Source of the DNA: Streptomyces nodosus
GTDB taxonomy: Bacteria > Actinomycetota > Actinomycetes > Streptomycetales > Streptomycetaceae
Assembly (NCBI RefSeq): GCF_008704995.1
Contig: NZ_CP023747.1
Span: 992,001-1,056,000, forward strand
Direction of reading: 5' to 3'
Length of the DNA stretch: 64,000 nt
The notes under the pieces: model-generated
What the model was told of the DNA's origin: nothing
Databases searched by the model: none
What the model saw: only the letters and a program-made list of their open reading frames with translations
Made by a program: the position numbers and the translations under genes
In this document: piece by piece, positions 9,472-18,054 of the stretch
Layout: each line of letters opens with the position of its first letter
Numbering within the stretch: the stretch's first letter is position 1

Positions 9472-10479
9472 TTACGAGGGGGAGGCGAGTGACGGGGCCG
9501 GCGTCGAGGCGGCCCGGCGGCCCGCCCTCGCGACGGAGATCCGGCGCGCGACCCGGGGGCCGAGCACGGAGACGACCAGCAGGACACCGGTCACGACGAT
9601 CTGCGACTGTGCGGAGACGCTGAGCAGGCTCATCACATTCCCCAGCGCGCCCAGCAGGAACACCCCGGCGACGGCCCCGCCGAGGGTTCCCCGGCCGCCG
9701 TCGAAGTCGACGCCGCCGAGCAACACGGCGGCCACGACGGAGAGTTCGAGCCCGGTGGCGTTGTCGTAGCGGGCGCTGGCGTAGTGCAGGGCCCAGAAGA
9801 CCCCGGTGAGCGCGGCCATGAAGCCGGTGGCGGTGAACAGCAGCAGCCGGGCCCGCTTGACCCGGATCCCCGCGAACCGCGCGGCCTCCTCCCCGGCGCC
9901 GACCGCGAACAGCGACCGGCCGAACGGGGTGGCGTGCAGCACGAGCACGGCGATGGCGAGCAGCACCAGATAGGGCACGAACGCCCGGGGGAGAAAGGTG
10001 TTCCCGATGCGTCCGGCCGCGAAGTCGAGGTACTGGGCGGGGAAGTCGGTCACCGCGTCCGCGCCGAGGACGATCTGTGCGATGCCCCGGTAGGCGGCCA
10101 GGGTGCCGATGGTGACGGCGAGGGAGGGCAGTCCGAGGCGGGTCACCAGCAGGCCGTTGACCAGCCCGCACACCACCCCGAGCAGCAGACACAGCGGAAT
10201 GATCGTCTCGATCGCCATGCCCTCGTTCCACAGCCTGCCCAGCACGGCGCCCGACAGGCCCGCGGTGGAGGCCACGGAGAGGTCGATCTCACCCGCCACC
10301 ACCAGCAGGGTCATGGGCAGCGCGATCATCGCGATCGGCAGGGTGTTGCCGATCAGGAACGACAGATTGAGCGCATTGCCGAAGCCGTCCACGAAGGAGA
10401 ACGACAGCAGCAGAAGGACGAGCAGCAGCGCGCCGACGACGGTGTCCCAGCGGATCGCGCGGCTCAACGGGTCAGGCAC
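9472..10479 (-). CDS. rhaQ: Rhamnose ABC transporter permease 2
   Basis: This 335-residue BPD_transp_2-type inner-membrane permease has about nine hydrophobic segments (VVGALLLVLLLLSFSFV, TLPIAMIALPMTLLVVAGEIDLSV, IPLCLLLGVVCGLVNGLLV, VPYLVLLAIAVLVLHATPF, LLLFTATGFMAALTGVFWA, GGAVAGVFLLGALGNVMSLL, IVVTGVLLVVSVLG). It contains the family signature GEIDLSVAS and the coupling EAA-like turn FAVGAGEEAARFAGIRVKRARLLLF. Its start overlaps the end of the first permease gene by eight bases, implying translational coupling and a heterodimeric channel. The naming follows the RhaP/RhaQ order of rhizobial importers and could be swapped. Confidence 0.85.
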   Translation of the reverse strand: MPDPLSRAIRWDTVVGALLLVLLLLSFSFVDGFGNALNLSFLIGNTLPIAMIALPMTLLVVAGEIDLSVASTAGLSGAVLGRLWNEGMAIETIIPLCLLLGVVCGLVNGLLVTRLGLPSLAVTIGTLAAYRGIAQIVLGADAVTDFPAQYLDFAAGRIGNTFLPRAFVPYLVLLAIAVLVLHATPFGRSLFAVGAGEEAARFAGIRVKRARLLLFTATGFMAALTGVFWALHYASARYDNATGLELSVVAAVLLGGVDFDGGRGTLGGAVAGVFLLGALGNVMSLLSVSAQSQIVVTGVLLVVSVLGPRVARRISVARAGRRAASTPAPSLASPS

Positions 10480-11512
10480 GGCGGGCGTTCCTCCTCTTCA
10501 GGGCGGAGGCCACGCGCAGCCCGACCACCCGGTCGACGGCGATGGCGAGCAGCAGCAGCACTCCGTTGACGGCGAGCACCCAGACGGAACTGACCCCGAG
10601 GGCGGGCAGCACACTGTTGACGGAGGTCAGCAGGAGTGCGCCCAGGGCCGCGCCGTAGACACTGCCGGAGCCCCCGGTGAAGACCACCCCGCCGACCACG
10701 ACCGCGCTGACGACGGTGAGTTCATAGCCGCTGCCGGTGCCGGAGTCGACATTGCCGAAGCGGGCCAGATAGAGCGCTCCCGCGAGCCCGGCGAGTCCAC
10801 CGCAGCAGACGTACGCGGTCAGGATCCTTCTGCGTACGGGGATACCGGCCAGCCGCGCGGCCTCCGGGTGGGAGCCGAGCGCGTACAGCTCGCGTCCGCC
10901 GGCGTAGTGCTTGAGGTAGTACGCGGTCACCACCAGGACGGCCAGGGCGACGAGGGCCGGCCAGGGGATCGCCGAGATCCCGCCGGAGCCGAAGTCGACG
11001 AATCCCGCGGGGAGATCGGACGCCGTGATCTGGCGGGCGCCGACCCAGATGGAGTCGATGCCGCGGATGATGTAGAGCGTGCCGAGGGTGACGACGAGCG
11101 CGGGAACCTGGCCGAGGCTGACCAGCAGCCCGTTCAGCAGGCCGAGGCCCACGCCGAGCAGGATCGCCAGCACCACCGCCAGGAACGCGTCACCGCCGCC
11201 GTGCAGAAAGGTTCCGGCCGCGAAGGCGCTGATGCCGAGGGTGGAGCCGACCGACAGATCGACGTTCCCGGTGATCACGACCAGGGACTGGCCGGTGGCG
11301 ACCAGCACCAGGATCGTCGCGTTCAGAAGCAGGTCCTTGATGCCCTGCTCGGACAGGAACGCGTTGTTGCCCAGCCAGGTGACGGCGATCATCACCAGGA
11401 AGACGGCCAGGATGGCGAGTTCACGCATCCGGACGACGCGTTCGACCAGCCGGGTGCCGCTGGACCTGGGCACGTCCGCGGCGGGGGCGGGGTGGGGCGC
11501 GGTCACCGTCAT
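10472..11512 (-). CDS. rhaP: Rhamnose ABC transporter permease 1
   Basis: This is a 346-residue multi-spanning permease. ATG 11512 overlaps the ATPase stop codon as ATGA, so I do not accept the much longer open frame upstream. The first membrane segment is LAILAVFLVMIAVTWLG. The substrate-channel motif GNVDLSVGSTLGISAFAAG matches sugar permeases of the ribose/rhamnose class, and the coupling loop is ALGSHPEAARLAGIPVRRRILTAYV. It pairs with the second permease, which starts before this gene ends. The location is the cytoplasmic membrane, and the role is to form the rhamnose channel with the ATPase and binding lipoprotein of the same operon. Confidence 0.87.
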   Translation of the reverse strand: MTVTAPHPAPAADVPRSSGTRLVERVVRMRELAILAVFLVMIAVTWLGNNAFLSEQGIKDLLLNATILVLVATGQSLVVITGNVDLSVGSTLGISAFAAGTFLHGGGDAFLAVVLAILLGVGLGLLNGLLVSLGQVPALVVTLGTLYIIRGIDSIWVGARQITASDLPAGFVDFGSGGISAIPWPALVALAVLVVTAYYLKHYAGGRELYALGSHPEAARLAGIPVRRRILTAYVCCGGLAGLAGALYLARFGNVDSGTGSGYELTVVSAVVVGGVVFTGGSGSVYGAALGALLLTSVNSVLPALGVSSVWVLAVNGVLLLLAIAVDRVVGLRVASALKRRNARRA

Positions 11513-13026
11513 GCGGCGGCCCTCCCGGTGGCGGCGGCCAGCACCGTCTCCTCGGTGGCCTCGGAGCGCGGGATCTCGGCGGTGAGCCGGCCCTCGTGCA
11601 TCACCAGGACCCGGTCGGCCATGCCGAGGATCTCGGGCAGATCGGAGGAGATCATCAGTATCGCCACACCGTCGGCGGCGAGTTCGCCGAGCAGCCGGTG
11701 CACCTCGGCCTTGGTGCCGACGTCGATGCCGCGGGTGGGCTCGTCGACGATCAGCACCTTGGGGCCGGTGGCCAGCCACTTGGCGAGGACGACCTTCTGC
11801 TGGTTGCCGCCGGACAGGGTGGACACGGCGTCGGCGATCCGGGCGTACTTGACCCGGAGCCTGACCGCCCAGTCGAGGGAGCGGCTGCGTTCGGCCCGGC
11901 GGTCCATCAGTCCGGCCCGGACGGTCGTCCGCAGCCCGGTCAGGCCGATGTTCCGCTCGATGGAATGGCCCATCACCAGCCCCTGGGCGCGCCGGTCCTC
12001 GGGCACCAGGGCGAGCCCGGCGGCCATCGCGGTGGAGGGCGCGCCGTTGGTGAGGGGCCTGCCGTCGACCCGGACCTCGCCCGCGTCCCAGCGGTCGACG
12101 CCGAACACGGCCCGCGCCACCTCCGTACGGCCGGCGCCGACGAGACCGGCGAGACCGACGATCTCCCCGCGCCGCACCTCGAAGGACACATCGGTGAAGA
12201 CACCCTCGCGGGTCAGCCGCCGCACGCTCAGGGCGACCCGCCCCGGTTCGGCGTCCCGTTCCGGATAGAGCTCGTCGAGGTCCCGTCCCACCATGCGCCG
12301 TACGAGATCGTCCTCGGTGATCCGGTCCAGTGGTTCGGTGGAGATCCGGGCGCCGTCGCGCAGCGTGGTGACGCGCCGGCAGATCCGGAAGATCTCCTCC
12401 AGCCGGTGGGAGATGAACAGCACCGCGGCGCCCTGGTCGCGCAGGGTGCGGACGACGCCGAAGAGCCGGTCCACCTCGCTGCCGGTGAGTGCCGCGGTCG
12501 GCTCGTCCATGATCAGGACACGGGCGTCGAAGGAGAGCGCCTTGGCGATCTCCACTATCTGCTGGTCGGCGATGGACAGGCCGCGCGCCGGGCGCTCCGG
12601 GTCCAGTTCGACGCCGAGGCGCCGCATCAGGTCGACGGTCGCCGCGTGGGTGGCCCGGTGGTCGACCCGGCCGAGGGAGCGCCGGGGCCGGCGGCCCATG
12701 AAGATGTTCTCGGCGATCGACAGATCGGGGAAGAGGGTCGGCTCCTGGTAGATCACGGCGATACCGGCGGCGCGGGCGTCGGCCGGGCCGTGGAAGACGG
12801 TCGGCTCGCCGTCGAGCAGCAGCCGGCCGGAGTCCGGGCGGTGCACACCGGCGAGCGTCTTGATGAGGGTCGACTTGCCCGCGCCGTTCTCCCCGGCGAG
12901 GGCGTGCACCTCTCCGGGTGACAGTTCCAGGGACACATTCCTCAGGGCCCGCACCGCGCCGAAGGACTTGGAGACGTCCCTGAGCGCCAGCACCGGGGCG
13001 GGACCCGTGTCGGACGGGTGGGTCAT
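11509..13026 (-). CDS. rhaT: Rhamnose ABC transporter ATPase, two ATP-binding cassettes
   Basis: From ATG 13026 (GAGGAG six bases upstream) the protein is 505 residues with two nucleotide-binding domains, as in RbsA/XylG-type sugar importers. Domain 1 has Walker A GENGAGKST, a short signature LSIADQQIVEIAKAL and Walker B VLIMDEPTAAL. Domain 2 has a degenerate Walker A (GLVGAGRTEVARAVFG), signature LSGGNQQKVVLAKWL and Walker B VLIVDEPTRGID. The in-frame extension to 13125 would run through the operator and leader and is rejected. It is the first gene of the importer operon, behind a promoter and a LacI-type operator at 13070-13125. Confidence 0.9.
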   Translation of the reverse strand: MTHPSDTGPAPVLALRDVSKSFGAVRALRNVSLELSPGEVHALAGENGAGKSTLIKTLAGVHRPDSGRLLLDGEPTVFHGPADARAAGIAVIYQEPTLFPDLSIAENIFMGRRPRRSLGRVDHRATHAATVDLMRRLGVELDPERPARGLSIADQQIVEIAKALSFDARVLIMDEPTAALTGSEVDRLFGVVRTLRDQGAAVLFISHRLEEIFRICRRVTTLRDGARISTEPLDRITEDDLVRRMVGRDLDELYPERDAEPGRVALSVRRLTREGVFTDVSFEVRRGEIVGLAGLVGAGRTEVARAVFGVDRWDAGEVRVDGRPLTNGAPSTAMAAGLALVPEDRRAQGLVMGHSIERNIGLTGLRTTVRAGLMDRRAERSRSLDWAVRLRVKYARIADAVSTLSGGNQQKVVLAKWLATGPKVLIVDEPTRGIDVGTKAEVHRLLGELAADGVAILMISSDLPEILGMADRVLVMHEGRLTAEIPRSEATEETVLAAATGRAAA

Positions 13027-13069
13027 GGGGGCTCCTCGACGACACCGGCGGGTGGTGCTCACGGTGGCG

Positions 13070-13081
13070 TGAAAGGTTTCA
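13070..13081 (-). promoter_or_regulatory. LacI-type operator for the importer operon
   Basis: TGAAAGGTTTCA is a 12-bp palindrome apart from its central pair. It lies about 8-20 bases downstream of the predicted transcription start of the minus-strand importer operon, where a bound repressor would block elongation. It matches the two other sites at 13247 and 14460. Confidence 0.75.
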
Positions 13082-13095
13082 AACGGGTTGCCGGG

Positions 13096-13125
13096 ACGGT
13101 AGGCGTGCCCGTCAGGCCGAGTCAA
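13096..13125 (-). promoter_or_regulatory. Predicted promoter of the rhamnose importer operon
   Basis: Reading the minus strand, TTGACT (13125-13120) is followed after 18 bases by TACCGT (13101-13096), a TAnnnT-type -10. Transcription would start near 13089, about 60 bases before the ATPase start and just upstream of the operator at 13070-13081. Confidence 0.6.
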
Positions 13126-13210
13126 TGGGGCCGCATCGAAAAAGTTCCGGCGGTCGGCGATCGCGCCTGAACGGGCGGGAATCCAGGGGGCTTTCGCGAC
13201 TCCGGAGGGG

Positions 13211-13239
13211 TTGACAGCCGCCGATGAGGCTTTTAGCTT
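13211..13239 (+). promoter_or_regulatory. Predicted promoter of the rhamnose catabolic operon
   Basis: A perfect -35, TTGACA (13211-13216), and TAGCTT (13234-13239) are separated by exactly 17 bases. Transcription would begin at about 13246, right at the left edge of the operator 13247-13258. This is the clearest vegetative-type promoter in the window. Confidence 0.75.
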
Positions 13240-13246
13240 CGCGTTC

Positions 13247-13258
13247 TGAATCGTTTCA
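13247..13258 (+). promoter_or_regulatory. LacI-type operator for the catabolic operon
   Basis: TGAATCGTTTCA, a near-perfect palindrome with the CG centre typical of LacI-family sites, sits at the predicted start point of rhaI transcription. Together with 13070-13081 it lets one repressor control both divergent operons. Confidence 0.8.
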
Positions 13259-13296
13259 TGAAATCCGCCGTACCACTGACCCCGCAGGAGCCCCGA

Positions 13297-14457
13297 GTGA
13301 CCGACCTCGCCGCGGTGAAGGCCGCGCTCAGGACCCAGTCCGTCGAGACGCCGTCATGGGCGTACGGGAACTCGGGCACCCGGTTCAAGGTGTTCACCCA
13401 GGCGGGTGTCCCGCGCAGTCCGCGCGAGAAACTGGACGACGCCGCCCAGGTGCACGAGTTCACGGGTGCGGCGCCGACCGTGGCGCTGCACATACCGTGG
13501 GACCGGGTGGACGACTACGCGTCGCTGGCCGCGTACGCGCAGGAGCGCGGGCTGCGGCTGGGCACGATCAACTCCAACACCTTCCAGGACGACGACTACC
13601 GGCTCGGCAGCGTCTGCCATCCGGACCCGGCGGTGCGGCGCAAGGCGGTGGGTCATCTGCTCGAGTGCGTCGACATCATGGACGCGACCGGCTCGCGCGA
13701 TCTGAAGCTGTGGTTCGCCGACGGCACCAACTACCCCGGCCAGGACGACATCCGGGCCCGCCAGGACCGGCTGGCCGAGGCCCTGAGCGAGGTCTGCGCA
13801 CGGCTCGGCGACGGGCAGCGCATGCTGCTGGAGTACAAGCTCTTCGAACCGTCCTTCTACACGACCGACGTCCCGGACTGGGGGACGGCCTACGCACACT
13901 GCCTCAGGCTCGGTGAGAAGGCGCAGGTCGTCGTGGACACCGGACATCATGCGCCGGGCACCAACATCGAGTTCATCGTGGCCACCCTGCTGCGGGAGGG
14001 AAAGCTGGGCGGCTTCGACTTCAACTCCCGCTTCTACGCCGACGACGACCTCATGGCCGGTGCCGCGGACCCCTTCCAGCTCTTCCGGATCATGTTCGAG
14101 GTGGTGCGCGGCGGCGGGTTCGGCCCGGGTGTCGCGTTCATGCTCGACCAGTGCCACAACATCGAGGCCAAGATCCCGGCGATCATCCGCTCCGTGATGA
14201 ATGTGCAGGAGGCGACGGCCAAGGCGCTGCTCGTCGACCGGGACGCCCTGGCCGCGGCGCAGCGGTCCGGGGACGTACTCGACGCCAACGCGGTGCTGAT
14301 GGACGCCTACAACACCGATGTGCGCCCCCTCCTCGCCGAGGTCCGCGAAGAGCTCGGCCTCGATCCCGACCCGGTCGCGGCCTATCGGCGCTCCGGCTGG
14401 GCCATGAAGATCACCGAGGAGCGGACCGGCGGCCGGCAGTCCGGCTGGGGCGCCTGA
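13297..14457 (+). CDS. rhaI: L-rhamnose isomerase (actinobacterial RhaI type)
   Basis: I choose GTG 13297, because AGGAG lies six bases upstream; the alternative ATG 13258 overlaps the operator. The product of 386 residues begins MTDLAAVKAALRTQSVETPSWAYGNSGTRFKVF, characteristic of the xylose-isomerase-like (TIM-barrel) rhamnose isomerases of Streptomyces and Bacillus-type pathways. Metal-binding acid and histidine residues are visible in LLEYKLFEPSFY, VVVDTGHHAPGTNIEFIV and GFDFNSRFYADDDLM. It converts L-rhamnose to L-rhamnulose in the cytosol. It is the first gene of the catabolic operon, 31 bases ahead of the aldolase gene. Confidence 0.9.
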   Translation: MTDLAAVKAALRTQSVETPSWAYGNSGTRFKVFTQAGVPRSPREKLDDAAQVHEFTGAAPTVALHIPWDRVDDYASLAAYAQERGLRLGTINSNTFQDDDYRLGSVCHPDPAVRRKAVGHLLECVDIMDATGSRDLKLWFADGTNYPGQDDIRARQDRLAEALSEVCARLGDGQRMLLEYKLFEPSFYTTDVPDWGTAYAHCLRLGEKAQVVVDTGHHAPGTNIEFIVATLLREGKLGGFDFNSRFYADDDLMAGAADPFQLFRIMFEVVRGGGFGPGVAFMLDQCHNIEAKIPAIIRSVMNVQEATAKALLVDRDALAAAQRSGDVLDANAVLMDAYNTDVRPLLAEVREELGLDPDPVAAYRRSGWAMKITEERTGGRQSGWGA

Positions 14458-14459
14458 GG

Positions 14460-14471
14460 TGGAACGATTCA
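14460..14471 (+). promoter_or_regulatory. Third LacI-type operator, before the aldolase gene
   Basis: TGGAACGATTCA differs at a single base from the reverse complement of the 13247 operator. It lies between the rhaI stop codon and the aldolase start, inside the operon. It may act as an auxiliary site for looping or as a roadblock; it could also control an internal promoter that I cannot identify. Confidence 0.6.
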
Positions 14472-14488
14472 GAAGGGACTCCCCAGCC

Positions 14489-16537
14489 ATGGCACCCCTC
14501 GCACCTGACCCCGAGGTCACCGCTCTCCTGGCGCGTTCCCGTCGGCTCGGATCCGATCCCCGGAACACCAACTACGCGGGCGGCAACGCCTCCGCGAAGG
14601 GCCCCGGCACCGATCCCGTCACCGGCGGGGACGTCGAGCTGCTGTGGGTCAAGGGGTCGGGCGGCGACCTCGGCACCCTCACGGAGGCGGGGCTGGCGGT
14701 GCTGCGTCTGGACCGGCTGCGGGCCCTGAAGGAGGTCTATCCGGGCGTCGAGCGCGAGGACGAGATGGTCGCCGCGTTCGACCACTGTCTGCACGGCAGG
14801 GGCGGTGCGGCCCCCTCCATCGACACCGCCATGCACGCCCTGGTGGACGCGGCCCATGTCGACCACCTCCACCCCGACTCGGGCATCGCGCTGGCCTGTG
14901 CCGCCGACGGGGAGCGGCTGACCGCGCGGTGCTTCGGCGACACGGTGGTGTGGGTGCCCTGGCGCCGTCCCGGCTTCCAGCTCGGTCTGGACATCGCCGC
15001 CGTCAAGGAGGCCAACCCGGGGGCCGTCGGCTGTGTCCTGGGCGGTCATGGCATCACCGCGTGGGGTGACACCGCCGAGGAGTGCGAGCGCAACTCGCTG
15101 CACATCATCCGCACCGCCGAGGAGTTCCTGGCCGAGCACGGGAAACCGGAACCCTTCGGGCCGGTGATCGAGGGGTACGGGGCGCTGCCCGAGGCGGAGC
15201 GGAGGGAGCGGGCCGCCGCGCTCGCCCCGTATGTGCGGGCCCTCGCCTCCCAGGACCGGGCACAGGTCGGCCACTTCACCGACTCCGAGGCCGTCCTGGA
15301 CTTCCTGGCCCGCGCCGAGCACCCACGGCTGGCCGCGCTCGGCACCTCCTGCCCCGACCACTTTCTGCGTACCAAGGTCAGACCGCTGGTCCTGGATCTG
15401 CCGCCGGCCGTCCCCCTGGACCGGGCGCTCGCCCGGCTGAAGGAACTGCACGCCGCCTACCGGGAGGAGTACGCCGCCTACTACACGCGGCACGCGCGGC
15501 CGGACTCCCCCGCGATGCGCGGCGCCGACCCGGCGATCGTGCTGGTGCCCGGGGTCGGGATGTTCTCCTTCGGCAGGGACGAGCAGACCGCCCGGGTGGC
15601 CGGCGAGTTCTATGTCAACGCGATCCGGGTGATGCGCGGGGCGGAGTCCGTGTCCAGCTATGCGCCGATCGAGGAGTCGGAGAAGTTCCGTATCGAGTAC
15701 TGGGAGTTGGAGGAGGCCAAGCTGCGGCGGATGCCGAGGCCCGGGCCGCTGGCCACGCGGGTGGCGCTGGTGACGGGTGCGGGCAGCGGGATCGGGAGGG
15801 CCGTGGCGCACCGGCTGGCCGCCGAGGGCGCGTGTGTGGTGGTCGCGGACATGAACGCGGCGGGCGCGGCGGCCGTCGCCGCGGAGCTGGGCGGTCCGGA
15901 CAAGGCGGTCGCCGTCACCGTGGACGTCACCTCCGAGGAGCAGATCGCCGCCGCGTTCAGGGCGGCGGTGCTGGCCTTCGGCGGGGTCGATCTGGTGGTC
16001 AACAACGCGGGCCTCTCCCTCGCCGGGCCGCTGCTGGAGACCTCGGCCGAGGACTGGGACCTCCAGCACGCCGTCATGGCCCGCGGCTCCTTCCTGGTCT
16101 CGCGCGAGGCGGCCCGGGTGATGACCGCTCAGCGCATGGGCGGCGACATCGTCTATGTGGTCTCCAAGAACTCCGTCTTCGCCGGGACCGGCAATATCGC
16201 CTACTCCGCCACCAAGGCCGACCAGGCCCATCAGGTGCGGCTGCTCGCCGCGGAGCTGGGCGAGCACGGCATCCGCGTCAACGGCGTCAACCCGGACGGT
16301 GTGGTGCGCGGTTCGGGCATCTTCGCGGGCGGCTGGGGGGCGAAGCGCGCGGCGGCCTACGGGATCGAGGAGGAGAGGCTCGGCGAGTTCTACGCCCGGC
16401 GCACCCTGCTCAAGCGCGAGGTGCTCCCCGAGCATGTCGCCAACGCGGTCTTCGCGCTCACCGGCGGGGAGCTGACGCACACCACCGGTGTGCACCTCCC
16501 GGTCGACGCCGGTGTCGCCGCCGCCTTCCTGCGATGA
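14489..16537 (+). CDS. rhaEW: Bifunctional rhamnulose-1-phosphate aldolase / short-chain dehydrogenase
   Basis: From ATG 14489 (AAGGGA upstream) the protein is 682 residues. Residues 1-400 form a class II aldolase/adducin domain (NTNYAGGNASAKG; the zinc-binding segment HALVDAAHVDHLHPDSGIALA; GCVLGGHGITAWG). Residues 420-682 form a short-chain dehydrogenase with TGAGSGIGRAVAHRLAAEGACVVVADMN, VNNAGLS and the catalytic YSATK. In B. subtilis-type pathways this fusion splits rhamnulose-1-P into DHAP and L-lactaldehyde and oxidises the aldehyde to lactate. Its stop overlaps the kinase start as ATGA. The immediately following lutABC genes make lactate the logical product. Confidence 0.92.
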   Translation: MAPLAPDPEVTALLARSRRLGSDPRNTNYAGGNASAKGPGTDPVTGGDVELLWVKGSGGDLGTLTEAGLAVLRLDRLRALKEVYPGVEREDEMVAAFDHCLHGRGGAAPSIDTAMHALVDAAHVDHLHPDSGIALACAADGERLTARCFGDTVVWVPWRRPGFQLGLDIAAVKEANPGAVGCVLGGHGITAWGDTAEECERNSLHIIRTAEEFLAEHGKPEPFGPVIEGYGALPEAERRERAAALAPYVRALASQDRAQVGHFTDSEAVLDFLARAEHPRLAALGTSCPDHFLRTKVRPLVLDLPPAVPLDRALARLKELHAAYREEYAAYYTRHARPDSPAMRGADPAIVLVPGVGMFSFGRDEQTARVAGEFYVNAIRVMRGAESVSSYAPIEESEKFRIEYWELEEAKLRRMPRPGPLATRVALVTGAGSGIGRAVAHRLAAEGACVVVADMNAAGAAAVAAELGGPDKAVAVTVDVTSEEQIAAAFRAAVLAFGGVDLVVNNAGLSLAGPLLETSAEDWDLQHAVMARGSFLVSREAARVMTAQRMGGDIVYVVSKNSVFAGTGNIAYSATKADQAHQVRLLAAELGEHGIRVNGVNPDGVVRGSGIFAGGWGAKRAAAYGIEEERLGEFYARRTLLKREVLPEHVANAVFALTGGELTHTTGVHLPVDAGVAAAFLR

Positions 16538-17982
16538 GCCCGGCCGTGCAGGCGTATGCCGCGGTCGACCTGGGTGCGTCCGGCGGGCGGGTGATGGTCG
16601 GCCGGGTGGGCCCCGGCACCCTGGAGCTGACCGAGGCGCACCGCTTCCCGAACCGTCCGGTGCGGCTCCCCGAGGGGCTGCGCTGGGACGTCCTCTCCCT
16701 GTACCGGGGTGTGCTGGACGGGCTGCGCGCGGCCGGCGAGGTCGCCTCGGTGGGCATCGACGGCTGGGCCGTGGACTACGGCCTGCTGGACGCGGACGGG
16801 GCGCTGCTCGGCAACCCGGTCCACTACCGGGACACCCGCACCGAGGGGATCGCGGAGCGGGTGTGGTCGACCGTCCCGGCCGAGGAGCTGTATGGAGCCA
16901 CGGGGCTGCAGTACGCCCCGTTCAACACCCTGTACCAGCTGACGGCGGCCCGGGGTTCTCCCCAACTGGCCCAGGCGCGGCGGCTGTTGCTCATCCCGGA
17001 CCTGATCGCCTACTGGCTCACGGGGGAGGCGGGAACCGAACTGACCAATGCCTCGACCACCCAGCTCATCGACCCCCGCACCCGCGACTGGTCGTACGGC
17101 GTCGCCGGCCGGCTGGGCATCGACCTGGGCCTGTTCGCCCCGCTGCGGCGCCCCGGTGACCCGGCGGGGCTGCTGAGGCCGCAGGTGCTGGAGGAGGCCG
17201 GGCTGTCCGGGCCCGTCCCGGTGACGACGGTCGCCTCGCACGACACGGCGTCCGCGGTGGCCGCCGTGCCCGCCGCGGGTGAGCGGTTCGCGTATGTCTG
17301 CACCGGCACCTGGTCCCTGGTCGGCCTGGAGCTGACGGCTCCGGTGCTGACCGGGGCGAGCCGCGCCGCCAACTTCACCCATGAGCTGGGCCTGGACGGC
17401 ACGGTCCGCTTTCTGCGCAACATCATGGGGCTGTGGCTGCTCCAGGAGTGCCTGCGGGAATGGGGCGACCCGGATCTTCCGGCGCTGCTGGCCGCGGCGG
17501 CCGAGGTGCCGGGGCTGCGCTCGGTGGTGGACGCGGGTGACACGGCGTTCCTGGCCCCCGGCCGGATGCCGGCGCGGATCGCCGCGGCCTGCCGTTCCTC
17601 GGGGCAGCCGGTGCCCTCCTCCCCCGCCGAGTTCACCCGCTGCATCCTCGACTCCCTGGCGCTCGCCCACCACCGGGCCGTCCGCGACGCCGGGCGGCTG
17701 TCCGGTCAGCCGGTCGACGTGGTGCACATCGTGGGAGGGGGCGCCCGCAACGCCCTGCTGTGCCGGCTGACCGCCGACGCCTGCGGTCTGCCGGTGGTGG
17801 CGGGCCCCGCGGAGGCGGCGGCCCTGGGAAACGTACTCGTCCAGGCCCGGGCCCAGGGGCTGGTCGGCGACCGCGCCGAGATGCGGGCCCTGCTCGCCCG
17901 TACCCAGCCCTTGACCCGCTATGAGCCGCGGGGGGACCCGGCGCGCTGGCGGGAGGCGGAGGCCCGGCTCGCCACGCCGTGA
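16534..17982 (+). CDS. rhaB: Rhamnulokinase
   Basis: The start is ATG 16534, overlapping the aldolase stop (ATGA); the long open frame upstream is antiregister translation of the aldolase gene. The 482-residue protein is a FGGY-family sugar kinase: N-terminal phosphate motif YAAVDLGASGGRVMVGRV, substrate region GIDGWAVDYGLLDADGALLGNPVHYRDTRT, and ATPase-core motifs TVASHDTASAVAAVPA, CTGTWSLVGLE and VVHIVGGGARNALLCRLTADACGLPVVAGPAEAAALGN. It phosphorylates rhamnulose at C1. Ordering isomerase-aldolase-kinase with coupled translation supports a single transcript, and the lut genes follow 72 bases downstream. Confidence 0.92.
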   Translation: MSPAVQAYAAVDLGASGGRVMVGRVGPGTLELTEAHRFPNRPVRLPEGLRWDVLSLYRGVLDGLRAAGEVASVGIDGWAVDYGLLDADGALLGNPVHYRDTRTEGIAERVWSTVPAEELYGATGLQYAPFNTLYQLTAARGSPQLAQARRLLLIPDLIAYWLTGEAGTELTNASTTQLIDPRTRDWSYGVAGRLGIDLGLFAPLRRPGDPAGLLRPQVLEEAGLSGPVPVTTVASHDTASAVAAVPAAGERFAYVCTGTWSLVGLELTAPVLTGASRAANFTHELGLDGTVRFLRNIMGLWLLQECLREWGDPDLPALLAAAAEVPGLRSVVDAGDTAFLAPGRMPARIAAACRSSGQPVPSSPAEFTRCILDSLALAHHRAVRDAGRLSGQPVDVVHIVGGGARNALLCRLTADACGLPVVAGPAEAAALGNVLVQARAQGLVGDRAEMRALLARTQPLTRYEPRGDPARWREAEARLATP

Positions 17983-18054
17983 GCCGAGGTCTGCCCGGGG
18001 CCCTCCCCGCCGATTACCCTGCACTCGTCCGATGATCGACCACAAGGAGCCACC

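Noticed and set aside
10103..12268. 721-codon plus-strand open frame opposite the rhamnose importer genes
   Set aside because: It is antisense to well-supported permease and ATPase genes; its translation is low-complexity Arg/Asp/Gln-rich sequence typical of high-GC shadow frames.
15082..16533. Long N-terminal extension of the rhamnulokinase frame
   Set aside because: It is an out-of-frame reading of the aldolase gene; ATG 16534 with ATGA overlap gives a normal-length kinase.
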